Below, in pieces: positions 22,258 through 28,928 of a stretch of 64,000 nt of DNA. The notes beneath the pieces were generated by a model, which saw nothing but the letters and a program-made list of their open reading frames with translations, searched no databases and was not told where the DNA came from. Made by a program: the position numbers and the translations under genes. Source of the DNA: an uncultured Bacteroidota bacterium (GTDB taxonomy: Bacteria; Bacteroidota; Bacteroidia; Bacteroidales; P3); assembly GCA_902784465.1 (NCBI GenBank), contig CACZUZ010000005.1:18302-82301 (forward strand). Reading direction: 5' to 3'. How positions within the stretch are numbered: the first letter of the stretch is position 1; each line of letters starts with the position of its first letter.

Positions 22258-22288
22258 GCAAAGGTACAACTATTTTTTAAAATACAAA
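22258..22288 (-). promoter_or_regulatory. Bacteroidota promoter of the ABC/YbjQ/GntR operon
   Basis: On the minus strand: TTTG at 22288-22285, 18 bases, TACCTTTGC at 22266-22258, matching the -33/-7 consensus of the Bacteroidota primary sigma factor. The start codon is about 80 bases downstream. Confidence 0.75.
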
Positions 22289-22314
22289 TTTTTTTTTGAT
22301 TTTTTCTCTCTTTT

Positions 22315-22348
22315 CGTTATAACGTTATTCCGTTATAACGTTATTCCG
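22315..22348. repeat. Octamer-word array
   Basis: Four words in register, cgttataa and cgttattc alternating, immediately downstream of the four-helix-bundle gene. The unit CGTTATAACG is itself a perfect palindrome, so the array can fold on either strand. Confidence 0.88.
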
Positions 22349-22356
22349 AAAAAAAA

Positions 22357-23097
22357 TCAACCAATATTCCTCGTGCCATTGCATTGCGGATAACCCGAGC
22401 AGCTCCAGAACTCCCTTCCGGAGTTCATCCCCTTCTTTGCCATCCGCCTTATCATAGGCTTGCCGCAAACGGGGCAAGAGGGTGCATCGGCCTGCAGGCT
22501 CTGCTCTGTACGGTGCGCCAGGCGTTCGGCCGTCAGAGCCTCCGTGAAGCCTCCCTCCTCGCGGAATGTCGCCAGCTGGTTTTCAATCTGCTTGCCAAGC
22601 ATCAAGACCAGGCGGTTGCACAGCACCAGCAGGCAGTTGGCAACAATCATCGAGTCTCCCGTCAGCAGCCAGGCATCAAAGCGATGCTTTTGTTTAAGGA
22701 TATGTATGCTGCTCTGATACAGCACATCGTCCTTGTAATCGGGCTTGTCGAAGCGGACATTCGACACCGCAGCGTATTCATGAGAGTAGATGGACCATGG
22801 GGTCTGTTCGTGACGGAGCAACCAGTTGAGATAGTCGTTGGCAAGTTCCGAGAGGGTGGCTCGGGCAACATCCGTCAGCTTCATCTCCGTCTCCTTCGAG
22901 GTGGAATGACGCGAGTTGCCCTCGGCGATATTGGCTGGTGCCGACCGGGCCGCCTGCGTCATCTGGTCATACTGGCGTCCACAGGGGTCATTGCTGCGAT
23001 TCAGAAATTGTGAACAGAAATCCTGTGTCGCCAGCTGAATCACATTAGCCATCACCCATGTATCAAGCCAAAAATATCCAAACCTCGAGATTTTCAT
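22357..23097 (-). CDS. Four-helix-bundle protein with C-terminal topoisomerase-type zinc finger
   Basis: 246 aa. Residues about 14-195 resemble the four-helix-bundle proteins related to those encoded in 23S rRNA intervening sequences (QYDQMTQAARSAPANIAEGNSR, then KLTDVARATLSELANDYLNWLLR and a late helix CLLVLCNRLVLMLGKQIENQL). The last 40 residues form a C4 zinc finger of the topoisomerase I tail type (CPVCGKPMIRRM ... FWSCSGYPQCNGT). It matches the arrangement named four helix bundle suffix domain protein. A nucleic-acid-binding role is inferred from the finger only. It is monocistronic, flanked by octamer arrays on both sides. Confidence 0.8.
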   Translation of the reverse strand: MKISRFGYFWLDTWVMANVIQLATQDFCSQFLNRSNDPCGRQYDQMTQAARSAPANIAEGNSRHSTSKETEMKLTDVARATLSELANDYLNWLLRHEQTPWSIYSHEYAAVSNVRFDKPDYKDDVLYQSSIHILKQKHRFDAWLLTGDSMIVANCLLVLCNRLVLMLGKQIENQLATFREEGGFTEALTAERLAHRTEQSLQADAPSCPVCGKPMIRRMAKKGMNSGREFWSCSGYPQCNGTRNIG

Positions 23098-23138
23098 TGT
23101 TAAAGATTTTTTTGTTGTTGTTAAAAATTTATTTCTTC

Positions 23139-23274
23139 CGTTATTCCGAAGGCCGTCATAACGTTATTCCGTTATGACGTTATGTCGTCATTCCGAAGGT
23201 CGTTATAACGTTATTCCGTTATGTCGTCATTCCGAAGGTCGTTATAACGTTATTCCGTTATTCCGTTATAACGA
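23139..23274. repeat. Octamer-word array with a 39-bp higher-order repeat
   Basis: Words cgttattc, cgtcataa, cgttatga, cgttatgt, cgtcattc and a 7-base unit cgaaggt/cgaaggc in register. The five-word block starting gtcgtcattccgaaggtc at 23184 is repeated exactly at 23223, giving a 39-bp period above the 8-bp one. Confidence 0.9.
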
Positions 23275-23383
23275 AAAAAAACAAAAAAGAATATAACATT
23301 ATACCGAAATTCGCCTTCTTGCCCTCTAATAGCGCTTTAATCCTTATTCTATTGCCTCATTGTCAGGCAAACAACACAAAAAA

Positions 23384-23406
23384 GCGGACGCCCGATGGGC
23401 GTCCGC
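23384..23406 (-). terminator. Intrinsic terminator of the fimbrillin/LRR gene
   Basis: GCGGACGCCC-GAT-GGGCGTCCGC is a perfect 10-bp stem with a 3-base loop, followed on the minus strand by TTTTTT. Confidence 0.9.
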
Positions 23407-23440
23407 CTAAATTATTAATGATTGTTGTCGCTAGTGGTTA

Positions 23441-25039
23441 TTATAAAATCTCCTCTGTCCAACCAGAAGGAATACCGCTTGACACATTCGACCAATCAAA
23501 ACCTGCTGCTCTGCGGAAAGTACCCGATTCAGCAACATTAGAAAGCCAACCAACGGTTTGGTTCATTACAGAGGTGGCATGGCATTCAACCCAATTCAGG
23601 CTAATGCAGCCACTGAACATATAACGATAGCAATCGGAGACCAGAGATGTGGCGGGCAAAACGGGTGCCTTGGTCAAAGAAGTACATCCTTGGAACATGA
23701 AACAATAGCACCTCGGGGCTAGTGTTTCGGCTGGCAATACTACAGGTGCCGTGGTCAACGCAGTACATCCAGAGAACATATATTTATAGCAGTTATTAGC
23801 TAAAGTTTCGGCTGGCAGGTTTGGAGCTTTCGTCAGATTGGTGCAATTTTGAAACATCTCATAATAGCACCCATTTGTCAACGTTGTAGCAGGGAGTAAC
23901 AAGTCCTTGGTTGAATGACTGAAAAGAAAAGCATTGTCATAAAAGAATCGATAAAAAGCATCGCCTGAAGTCAGTGTTTTTTCTGTTGGGTAGTTAGTTT
24001 GACTTATGAGACTCATGATATTGCCGTAGATATAACATTCGCCAGCCGTGCATCTTATTTTACAACCATTGTATGATGCATTATTGCCGCGGAAGGTCAC
24101 TTTGTCTCCTGCATTGGTGAGAGGTATGTCGGTGTCGCTGCTTATTGTAGTCCAGTCACCTGCATTAATGCGGTATTCAACTGTTTTGCTTCCTTCATAT
24201 CTTACAGTGCTGTTGGCCACCTTAGCCTCCAAGGTGAGGGGGACATAAAGGGGGTACTCCACAGTCTTGCTGTAGGTCTGTCCAGCGGTAAAGTTTGCTT
24301 GAGTTGCAGAAAGCTGGTAAGTAAAATCACTATTGTTGCAGTTGTAGACGAGTTTTTGCTCGCCGATGTATTGTCCAGCAGGGATGGCGAGGTAGATGAC
24401 GTTCGAGTTGCCATTCACAGTGAAGGTGGCCTGGCAAACTGCTACGCCGCCGCTCTTGTAGGTGAGGGTGGCTTGCTGACCAGCATCGACTTCAATACCG
24501 GTGATGTTGAACTTCATGATGGAGGTGTTGACAGCGAAATCGCAGGTGATATTGGTGCCGTTGCCGTATGTGGTCATGCCATGGTAGGTGTTGCATTTGC
24601 CGGCTCCGGCAACAGTGCCGTCCTGCGACATGAACTCGGTGTTGGAGTAGACGATATTGTCGTCCTCGATGGTGAGTGCGCCACCGTTGTTGACATCCTT
24701 GACATAGCAGCTGAGGATGCTGTTGGCTGAGGGTGTATGGGCCTGGCGGTGACTGATTTCGCCTGTAAAGGTTGCCGAGGCGCTGCCGGCACCGCTGGAC
24801 AAAGTGAGTACACTTACATAGCCGTCGTAGGCCACCAGAATCTCGTCGCCTGTTTGCCAGCTTGCCGAGATGGTGTTGCCGCTCTCGGTGTAGGTCACCT
24901 TGGCGTTGCCGTTGCCATAATTGGCAGTGATGGTGACGGGGGTCTTTACGACCTCACCAAGGTCTGTTGTCTCTTCTTTTTGGCATCCGGTCGCCAGCAA
25001 GCTGATAAGGGCTGCGACCATAAAAATTTTGCTTTTCAT
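23441..25039 (-). CDS. Surface lipoprotein: fimbrillin-like N domain plus BspA-type leucine-rich repeats
   Basis: 532 aa surface lipoprotein with lipobox LLATGC (lipidated Cys 19). Residues about 30-270 look fimbrillin-like (VTITANYGNGNAKVTYTESG, ISASWQTGDEILVAYDG, then NITGIEVDAGQQATLTYKSGG). Residues about 275-360 read like a putative linker/beta domain. About 400-505 hold repeats of the form GCTSLTKAPxLPATxLxxxCYxxMF, the BspA/LRR_5 type in short form. The end (FDWSNVSSGIPSGWT) is the usual closing segment of such repeats in Bacteroidales. Probably adhesin-like or structural. It is cotranscribed with the 75 aa protein 66 bases upstream and ends in a strong terminator. Confidence 0.82.
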   Translation of the reverse strand: MKSKIFMVAALISLLATGCQKEETTDLGEVVKTPVTITANYGNGNAKVTYTESGNTISASWQTGDEILVAYDGYVSVLTLSSGAGSASATFTGEISHRQAHTPSANSILSCYVKDVNNGGALTIEDDNIVYSNTEFMSQDGTVAGAGKCNTYHGMTTYGNGTNITCDFAVNTSIMKFNITGIEVDAGQQATLTYKSGGVAVCQATFTVNGNSNVIYLAIPAGQYIGEQKLVYNCNNSDFTYQLSATQANFTAGQTYSKTVEYPLYVPLTLEAKVANSTVRYEGSKTVEYRINAGDWTTISSDTDIPLTNAGDKVTFRGNNASYNGCKIRCTAGECYIYGNIMSLISQTNYPTEKTLTSGDAFYRFFYDNAFLFSHSTKDLLLPATTLTNGCYYEMFQNCTNLTKAPNLPAETLANNCYKYMFSGCTALTTAPVVLPAETLAPRCYCFMFQGCTSLTKAPVLPATSLVSDCYRYMFSGCISLNWVECHATSVMNQTVGWLSNVAESGTFRRAAGFDWSNVSSGIPSGWTEEIL

Positions 25040-25104
25040 TATGATATAATTTTGTTTTTTCGTTTTTCCTTTTTCTGTTTTTTTTTGCTTATTGTTCCTG
25101 CCTG

Positions 25105-25332
25105 TTATTCCCAGGCGCTACCGCCGTTGTCGATCCAACCACCGAAGCGGTTGCCGCCGCCGCCCGAGTTGTCACCGCTCCAGGCATCACCGTCGTCGTT
25201 GGACCAGGACCTGCCCAGCCCGAACATTCCGCTTATACTGCTGGAACCGCTGGCGACAAACCCCTGCTCAATCGTGAAGCTGACAACCGTCAGCAGAGGA
25301 ACCTCATAAGCCATTTTCATTTTTTCTTTCAT
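25105..25332 (-). CDS. Small protein with YExPxLTVVSFTIEQGFVASG motif, unknown function
   Basis: 75 aa. It has no hydrophobic signal peptide. The N-terminal part YEVPLLTVVSFTIEQGF followed by ASGSSS recalls a widespread but uncharacterised class of small Bacteroidales proteins (pattern YxxPxxxVxxxxxExGFxxSG) seen upstream of surface lipoprotein genes; the recognition is from memory of the pattern. The C-terminal half is low-complexity: Gly, Ser, Asp, Asn and Trp-rich, ending DNGGSAWE. It lies 66 bases before the fimbrillin/LRR gene in the same direction. No function can be given. Confidence 0.6.
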   Translation of the reverse strand: MKEKMKMAYEVPLLTVVSFTIEQGFVASGSSSISGMFGLGRSWSNDDGDAWSGDNSGGGGNRFGGWIDNGGSAWE

Positions 25333-25391
25333 TGTTGTTAAAGGTTATTTGGTGAATAGAATTTGATGAACAGATTTATCTCCCGACACAA

Positions 25392-25425
25392 AAAAACCGC
25401 CGTGCGTCGAAACGCACGACAGTTA
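25392..25425 (-). terminator. Intrinsic terminator
   Basis: Minus strand: CGTGCGT-TTCG-ACGCACG stem, then GGCGGTTTTTTTG. It closes transcription coming from the DUF4160/DUF2442 side before the small-protein gene, or acts as an attenuator for that gene. Confidence 0.75.
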
Positions 25426-25604
25426 TGTCGCTAATTTAATAATGCAAAAAACTTCCCGTTTACAACAGGAACAAAAATATGGGGGGGGGGTGATAGTCAA
25501 TGAGTTACGTGAGTTCATGATAGTATTTTGCGATTGCAAAAATACACATTTTTTACAATTCACAAACTCCGCCACAAAAAAATGTCATGGAAGACTATTA
25601 TCAC

Positions 25605-25629
25605 CGTCGAATCAGTCGGCGGGGAAGGC
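25605..25629. repeat. 25-bp direct repeat, copy 1
   Basis: Exact copy of 26334-26358 (begins cgtcgaatcagtcggc, ends gaaggc). The two copies, 729 bases apart, bracket the DUF4160-DUF2442 gene pair. Weaker similarity continues about 20 bases to the right. Confidence 0.9.
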
Positions 25630-25776
25630 TACCTCCAGCTCTCCGACGAAAGCCGCGTTGTCAGCATCCCAATCAAAAAAAGGATGGAAGGAATACTGGC
25701 GTTGGGGACTTTTCAGCACCATGATACGCCTGCCGAACAGAAAGGAACCGTGACAATCCAATGCCACGGTTCTTAT

Positions 25777-26061
25777 TTATACTTCGGCTGCTGTTTGGAG
25801 TCGCTCGGAGTCTGTATTGTATGGGCGAACGCCCTGCTCATAAAGGTATTCGGGAGCGAAATCAGCCCCATTCTCCCATTCCAAAGTATTAAAATGAATA
25901 TGGTATCGCTTGAAATACTCTTTGTCTTTCAAAGGCTGAAATATTTCGCCATTGAGTGAATTCTGTAAATCGACAATACGTTCTTCACCATTATTAAACA
26001 ATATGCAAAGTCGATAATCGCCCAAATAGTCAGCCTTTATTACCTCGAGGAAGAAATTCAT
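25777..26061 (-). CDS. DUF2442 domain protein
   Basis: 94 aa cytoplasmic protein with the DUF2442 pattern: VIKADYLGDYRLCILFNNGEERIVDL, PLKDKEYFKRYHIHFNTLEWENGADFAPEYLYE. DUF2442 and DUF4160 genes are regularly found side by side and are suspected to form toxin-antitoxin-like modules; direct experimental support is not known to me. It starts 5 bases after the DUF4160 gene ends, so the pair is one transcription unit. It has lower GC than the flanking genes. Confidence 0.85.
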   Translation of the reverse strand: MNFFLEVIKADYLGDYRLCILFNNGEERIVDLQNSLNGEIFQPLKDKEYFKRYHIHFNTLEWENGADFAPEYLYEQGVRPYNTDSERLQTAAEV

Positions 26062-26066
26062 ATCAC

Positions 26067-26324
26067 TTATTTTAAAGGTAAAATTTTGACAGGAGATAAT
26101 CCTTTGCGTATTCTTTCCCAGTTATCAGTCAATTCTTCGCGATGAAGGTCAAGCCATTCCAATATCAATCTCAACGCACGTCCCGGCATTATTCCCGTAA
26201 CGACACCTGATTGTATTTCAACTGAGACCTTATAATCGCCATACCATGCATGGAAATGAGCAGGTGCATGATCATTATAGTTCATAAAGATGACTATCCC
26301 GTAGAAGTAACTTATTTGCGGCAT
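26067..26324 (-). CDS. DUF4160 domain protein
   Basis: 85 aa from the ATG at 26324, chosen because family members begin with MPxISYFYGI; the frame is open for 12 more codons upstream, but those overlap the end of the neighbouring gene and the direct repeat. Core: ISYFYGIVIFMNYNDHAPAHFHAWYGDYKVSVEIQSG, with the conserved HxPxHFHA segment, and LILEWLDLHREELTDNWERI. It pairs with DUF2442 as described for that gene; which of the two would be toxic is unknown. Confidence 0.88.
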   Translation of the reverse strand: MPQISYFYGIVIFMNYNDHAPAHFHAWYGDYKVSVEIQSGVVTGIMPGRALRLILEWLDLHREELTDNWERIRKGLSPVKILPLK

Positions 26325-26333
26325 ATCTATTGT

Positions 26334-26358
26334 CGTCGAATCAGTCGGCGGGGAAGGC
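26334..26358. repeat. 25-bp direct repeat, copy 2
   Basis: Identical to 25605-25629. This copy contains the stop codon and last codons (IAFPAD) of the YD-like gene, suggesting that the other copy is a duplicate of this 3' end. Confidence 0.9.
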
Positions 26359-27168
26359 AATCTCGCGCTCTATGACCTGGTAGGGCGAATTGTTGCGGAA
26401 GATGGTCTGGCGTACCCAGTTGTCGTCCTCGTCGTACTCATACACATAGCTGTGCTTCCAGTTCATGTGCTCGTCGTAGTTGAACGAGGAGACCTCGACG
26501 ACATTGTCGTGGTCGTCGTAATAATAGGTGGTCAGCGCGACGAGGAACTCGTCGGCATCGTAGAAACGCCACTCTATGCGGTTGCCACGGTTGTCATACT
26601 TGTAGAGATAACGCTGCATTAGGTCGCCGTCGGGGTTGTAGAACTCGAGCTCGGTGTTGTTGCCCATGTTGTCGTACTTGTAGACACGACGCTCGGTCAT
26701 CTGGCCGTCAGCTCCATAGCTCTGCTCCTCGACGAGGCGGTTGTTCTCATACTTGCTAGACTCCTTCTTGCTCATGCGCTCCTTCATGTAGACGGTACGC
26801 TCAATGCGGTTGCCGTTCTTGTCGTTGAGGTAGGCGGTACGGCCGGTGAGCTGGTTGGCGCGGTTGTACTCGTTCCAACCCAACGCATAGCCGTTGACAT
26901 CGAAATAGTATGAGAAATAGGTGTATTCCCCGTTGGTGCGGCGAATCTTGTCGGCGAAGTTGCCACGCTTGTCGAAAGTGATGCTGTCGATGCAGACAAG
27001 CTGGCGTCCACCGCCTTTACCACCATATATATTATATGTGTATTCGATAACATAGAGGGCGTTGCCGTTGATGCCCATCTCGGTACGTGAATTCTTGCGA
27101 GGCTTGTTGCCTGCCATTGCACTGGCTGCCAGCACAAAAGCCATCATTATGAGGACTACTCTTTTCAT
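26341..27168 (-). CDS. Secreted YD/RHS-like repeat protein, unknown function
   Basis: 275 aa, with a cleavable signal peptide (MKRVVLIMMAFVLAASAMA). The body is a series of imperfect 20-25 residue beta-hairpin repeats of the form YKYDNxGNxxExxFYxxDG (for example RVYKYDNMGNNTELEFYNPDG and YLYKYDNRGNRIEWRFYDAD), as in Bacteroidales proteins related to RHS/YD repeats but much shorter. No catalytic or toxin domain is present. It is probably a periplasmic or surface beta-solenoid. It is followed at once by the DUF4160 pair, and preceded by an octamer array. Confidence 0.75.
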   Translation of the reverse strand: MKRVVLIMMAFVLAASAMAGNKPRKNSRTEMGINGNALYVIEYTYNIYGGKGGGRQLVCIDSITFDKRGNFADKIRRTNGEYTYFSYYFDVNGYALGWNEYNRANQLTGRTAYLNDKNGNRIERTVYMKERMSKKESSKYENNRLVEEQSYGADGQMTERRVYKYDNMGNNTELEFYNPDGDLMQRYLYKYDNRGNRIEWRFYDADEFLVALTTYYYDDHDNVVEVSSFNYDEHMNWKHSYVYEYDEDDNWVRQTIFRNNSPYQVIEREIAFPAD

Positions 27169-27200
27169 ATATTTTTGTTTTTTCTTTTTTTCTTTTTTTC

Positions 27201-27296
27201 CGTTATTTCGTTATTTCGAGGCCTCGTTATGACGTTATTACGTTATTTCGACGCTTCGTTATAACGTTATTTCGTTATAACGTCATAACGACATAA
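27201..27296. repeat. Octamer-word array, twelve perfect units
   Basis: Twelve consecutive 8-base words: cgttattt x2, cgaggcct, cgttatga, cgttatta, cgttattt, cgacgctt, cgttataa, cgttattt, cgttataa, cgtcataa, cgacataa. No register slip occurs over 96 bases although inner bases vary widely. It lies between CstA (3' end) and the YD-like gene (5' end). Confidence 0.95.
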
Positions 27297-27346
27297 CGAC
27301 ACTTTATCAGCAACAACGCGACAAGTCTGTTATTATTGCGTATTCT

Positions 27347-28798
27347 TCATTTTTTTATTTCATTGCGTTGTTTGCCCAGCCAGGTGATGAAAAGGCCGAG
27401 GAGGAAGACGGTGATGCCGCCGGCGATAATGTAGCCCCATGTGCGGGGAATAAGGCTGCCGAAGCCCTCTTTCTGTGCGACGAAGATGAAGCTCACCGTC
27501 ACCATAGTCATAAGCAACGCCGGAATGAGGGTGATGAGGTACCACGCGCCGCGTCGGAGCTGCGCCAGGAAGACGGTGACAGCCCACAGCGTCACCATCG
27601 CCAGCACCTGGTTGGCCCACGAGAAATAACGCCATATCACCTGGAAACCCTCTTTGTCGAGCAGCGAGAAGACAAGCAACCCGGCAGCAACCAGAAAGAC
27701 CGGCAGGGCAACCAAAAGACGGTTGCGGACAGGCTTTTGGTCCACATGCGTGAAGTCGGCCGCAATGAGGCGCGCCGACCGCAACGCGGTGTCGCCAGTG
27801 GTGACGGCAGCACTGATGACGCCAAGGATGCAGATGACAGCGATGACCTTGGGGAACCACTCGTTGGCGATGACACCCACCATGTCGTTGCCACTCTTCC
27901 CTACGCAGAGCTCTGCCTTGTCGTGGAAGAAATAGGTGGCGGCGGCAGCCCAGATGAGGGCGACGACACCCTCGGCAATCATGGCGCCGTAGAAGATGGG
28001 GCGAGTCTGCTTCTCGTTGACCATGCAGCGTGCCATGAGGGGCGACTGGGTGGCGTGGAATCCACTGATGGCTCCGCAGGCTATGCTGATGAACATCATC
28101 GGGAAGATGGGGTTGGTGGCGGCGGCGGGATGCTGGTTGTCGAGACGCTCCCACACCTCGGGGATAGGCACCTGATAGACAATGAAAGCGACCACGATAG
28201 CAACAGCCATACCCAGCAGCATAAAACCGAAGATGGGATAAATCTTGCCGATGAGCTTGTCGATAGGCAGCAGGGTGGCAATCAGATAGTAGGCAAAGAT
28301 GATGATGACCCATATAAAGATGTTCCAGTCGGGCGTGAAGTTGCTGTTGAGCAACACGGCAGGGGTGTTCACAAAGACCGCCCCGACAAGTATCATCAGC
28401 ACCACCGTGAAGCCACGCATGAACTGCTTCATGCCGTTGCCCAGGTACATGCCATGGATTTCGGGCAGCGAAGCGCCATCCTCGCGTATGGAGATGAAGC
28501 CGGCAATGAAGTCATGGACAGCACCGGCGAAGATGCAGCCAAAGACTATCCACAAGAACGACGCCGTTCCGAACTGGGCTCCCATAATGGCACCGCAGAT
28601 GGGACCCACACCGGCAATGTTGAGAAACTGGATAAGGAAGATGCGCCACGGTTTCATAGGCACATAGTCGACACCGTCGGGATGGGCGACAGCAGGAGTG
28701 GTACGATTGGCGTCGACACCGATGATGCGTTCAATGAACTTGCTGTAAAGGAGATACCCCAACAGCAGAAGAATGATTGAAATGATAAAAGTTATCAT
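27347..28798 (-). CDS. Carbon starvation CstA-family transporter
   Basis: Polytopic inner-membrane protein, 483 aa. Relatives (CstA, YjiY/BtsT) import peptides or pyruvate with protons. It has the family segments RIIGVDANRTTPAVAHPDGVDYVP, QFLNIAGVGPICGAIMGAQFG, GAVHDFIAGFISIREDGASLPEI and a long series of hydrophobic helices. It is shorter than E. coli CstA (about 700 aa) but within the Bacteroidota range. The ATG at 28798 is chosen: the frame is open for 33 more codons upstream, but those are encoded by the octamer array and read as N/S/Q-rich nonsense. Substrate is not determinable. Confidence 0.92.
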   Translation of the reverse strand: MITFIISIILLLLGYLLYSKFIERIIGVDANRTTPAVAHPDGVDYVPMKPWRIFLIQFLNIAGVGPICGAIMGAQFGTASFLWIVFGCIFAGAVHDFIAGFISIREDGASLPEIHGMYLGNGMKQFMRGFTVVLMILVGAVFVNTPAVLLNSNFTPDWNIFIWVIIIFAYYLIATLLPIDKLIGKIYPIFGFMLLGMAVAIVVAFIVYQVPIPEVWERLDNQHPAAATNPIFPMMFISIACGAISGFHATQSPLMARCMVNEKQTRPIFYGAMIAEGVVALIWAAAATYFFHDKAELCVGKSGNDMVGVIANEWFPKVIAVICILGVISAAVTTGDTALRSARLIAADFTHVDQKPVRNRLLVALPVFLVAAGLLVFSLLDKEGFQVIWRYFSWANQVLAMVTLWAVTVFLAQLRRGAWYLITLIPALLMTMVTVSFIFVAQKEGFGSLIPRTWGYIIAGGITVFLLGLFITWLGKQRNEIKK

Positions 28799-28928
28799 GT
28801 TTGAATGCTTGAATGTTTGATTGTTTGATTGTTTGAGTGATTGAATGCTTGAATGTTTGAGTGATTGAATGTTTGAGTGATTGAATGCGTCAGCCACTCA
28901 AGCATTTACACATTCAAGCACTCAATCA
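28799..28928. repeat. Octamer-word array filling the whole intergenic spacer
   Basis: From the base next to the CstA start codon to the stop codon of the beta-CASP gene, the spacer consists of 8-base words in one register: gtttgaat, gcttgaat, gtttgatt, gtttgagt, gattgaat (11 units in all), one gcgtcagc, then complementary-sense words cactcaag, catttaca, cattcaag, cactcaat, cattaaat. The second half is the reverse complement of the first in word type, so a large hairpin can form. Confidence 0.95.

Larger units (their letters stand above)
23098..23440. other. Intergenic region, 343 bases
   Basis: Holds the octamer array at 23139-23274, an A-rich stretch and the terminator of the LRR lipoprotein gene at 23384-23406. 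No coding sequence is supported. The promoter of the four-helix-bundle gene must lie here, but no TAnnTTTG element is evident. Confidence 0.7.
25333..25776. other. Intergenic region, 444 bases
   Basis: Contains a terminator hairpin (25392-25425), a run of exactly ten G bases (25481-25490), one copy of a 25-bp direct repeat (25605-25629), and a short inverted repeat at 25745-25772. Both strands have open frames (55 codons minus, about 100 plus) but neither has family resemblance or a convincing start. I do not call a gene here. Confidence 0.6.

Noticed and set aside
25582-25959. Plus-strand open frame overlapping the DUF2442 gene and one 25-bp repeat
   Set aside because: No family resemblance, overlaps a recognised gene for half its length, and contains an inverted repeat in the middle.
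27201-27296. CRISPR array
   Set aside because: Word period is 8 bases without repeat/spacer alternation of 20-50 bases, and no cas gene is in the window.
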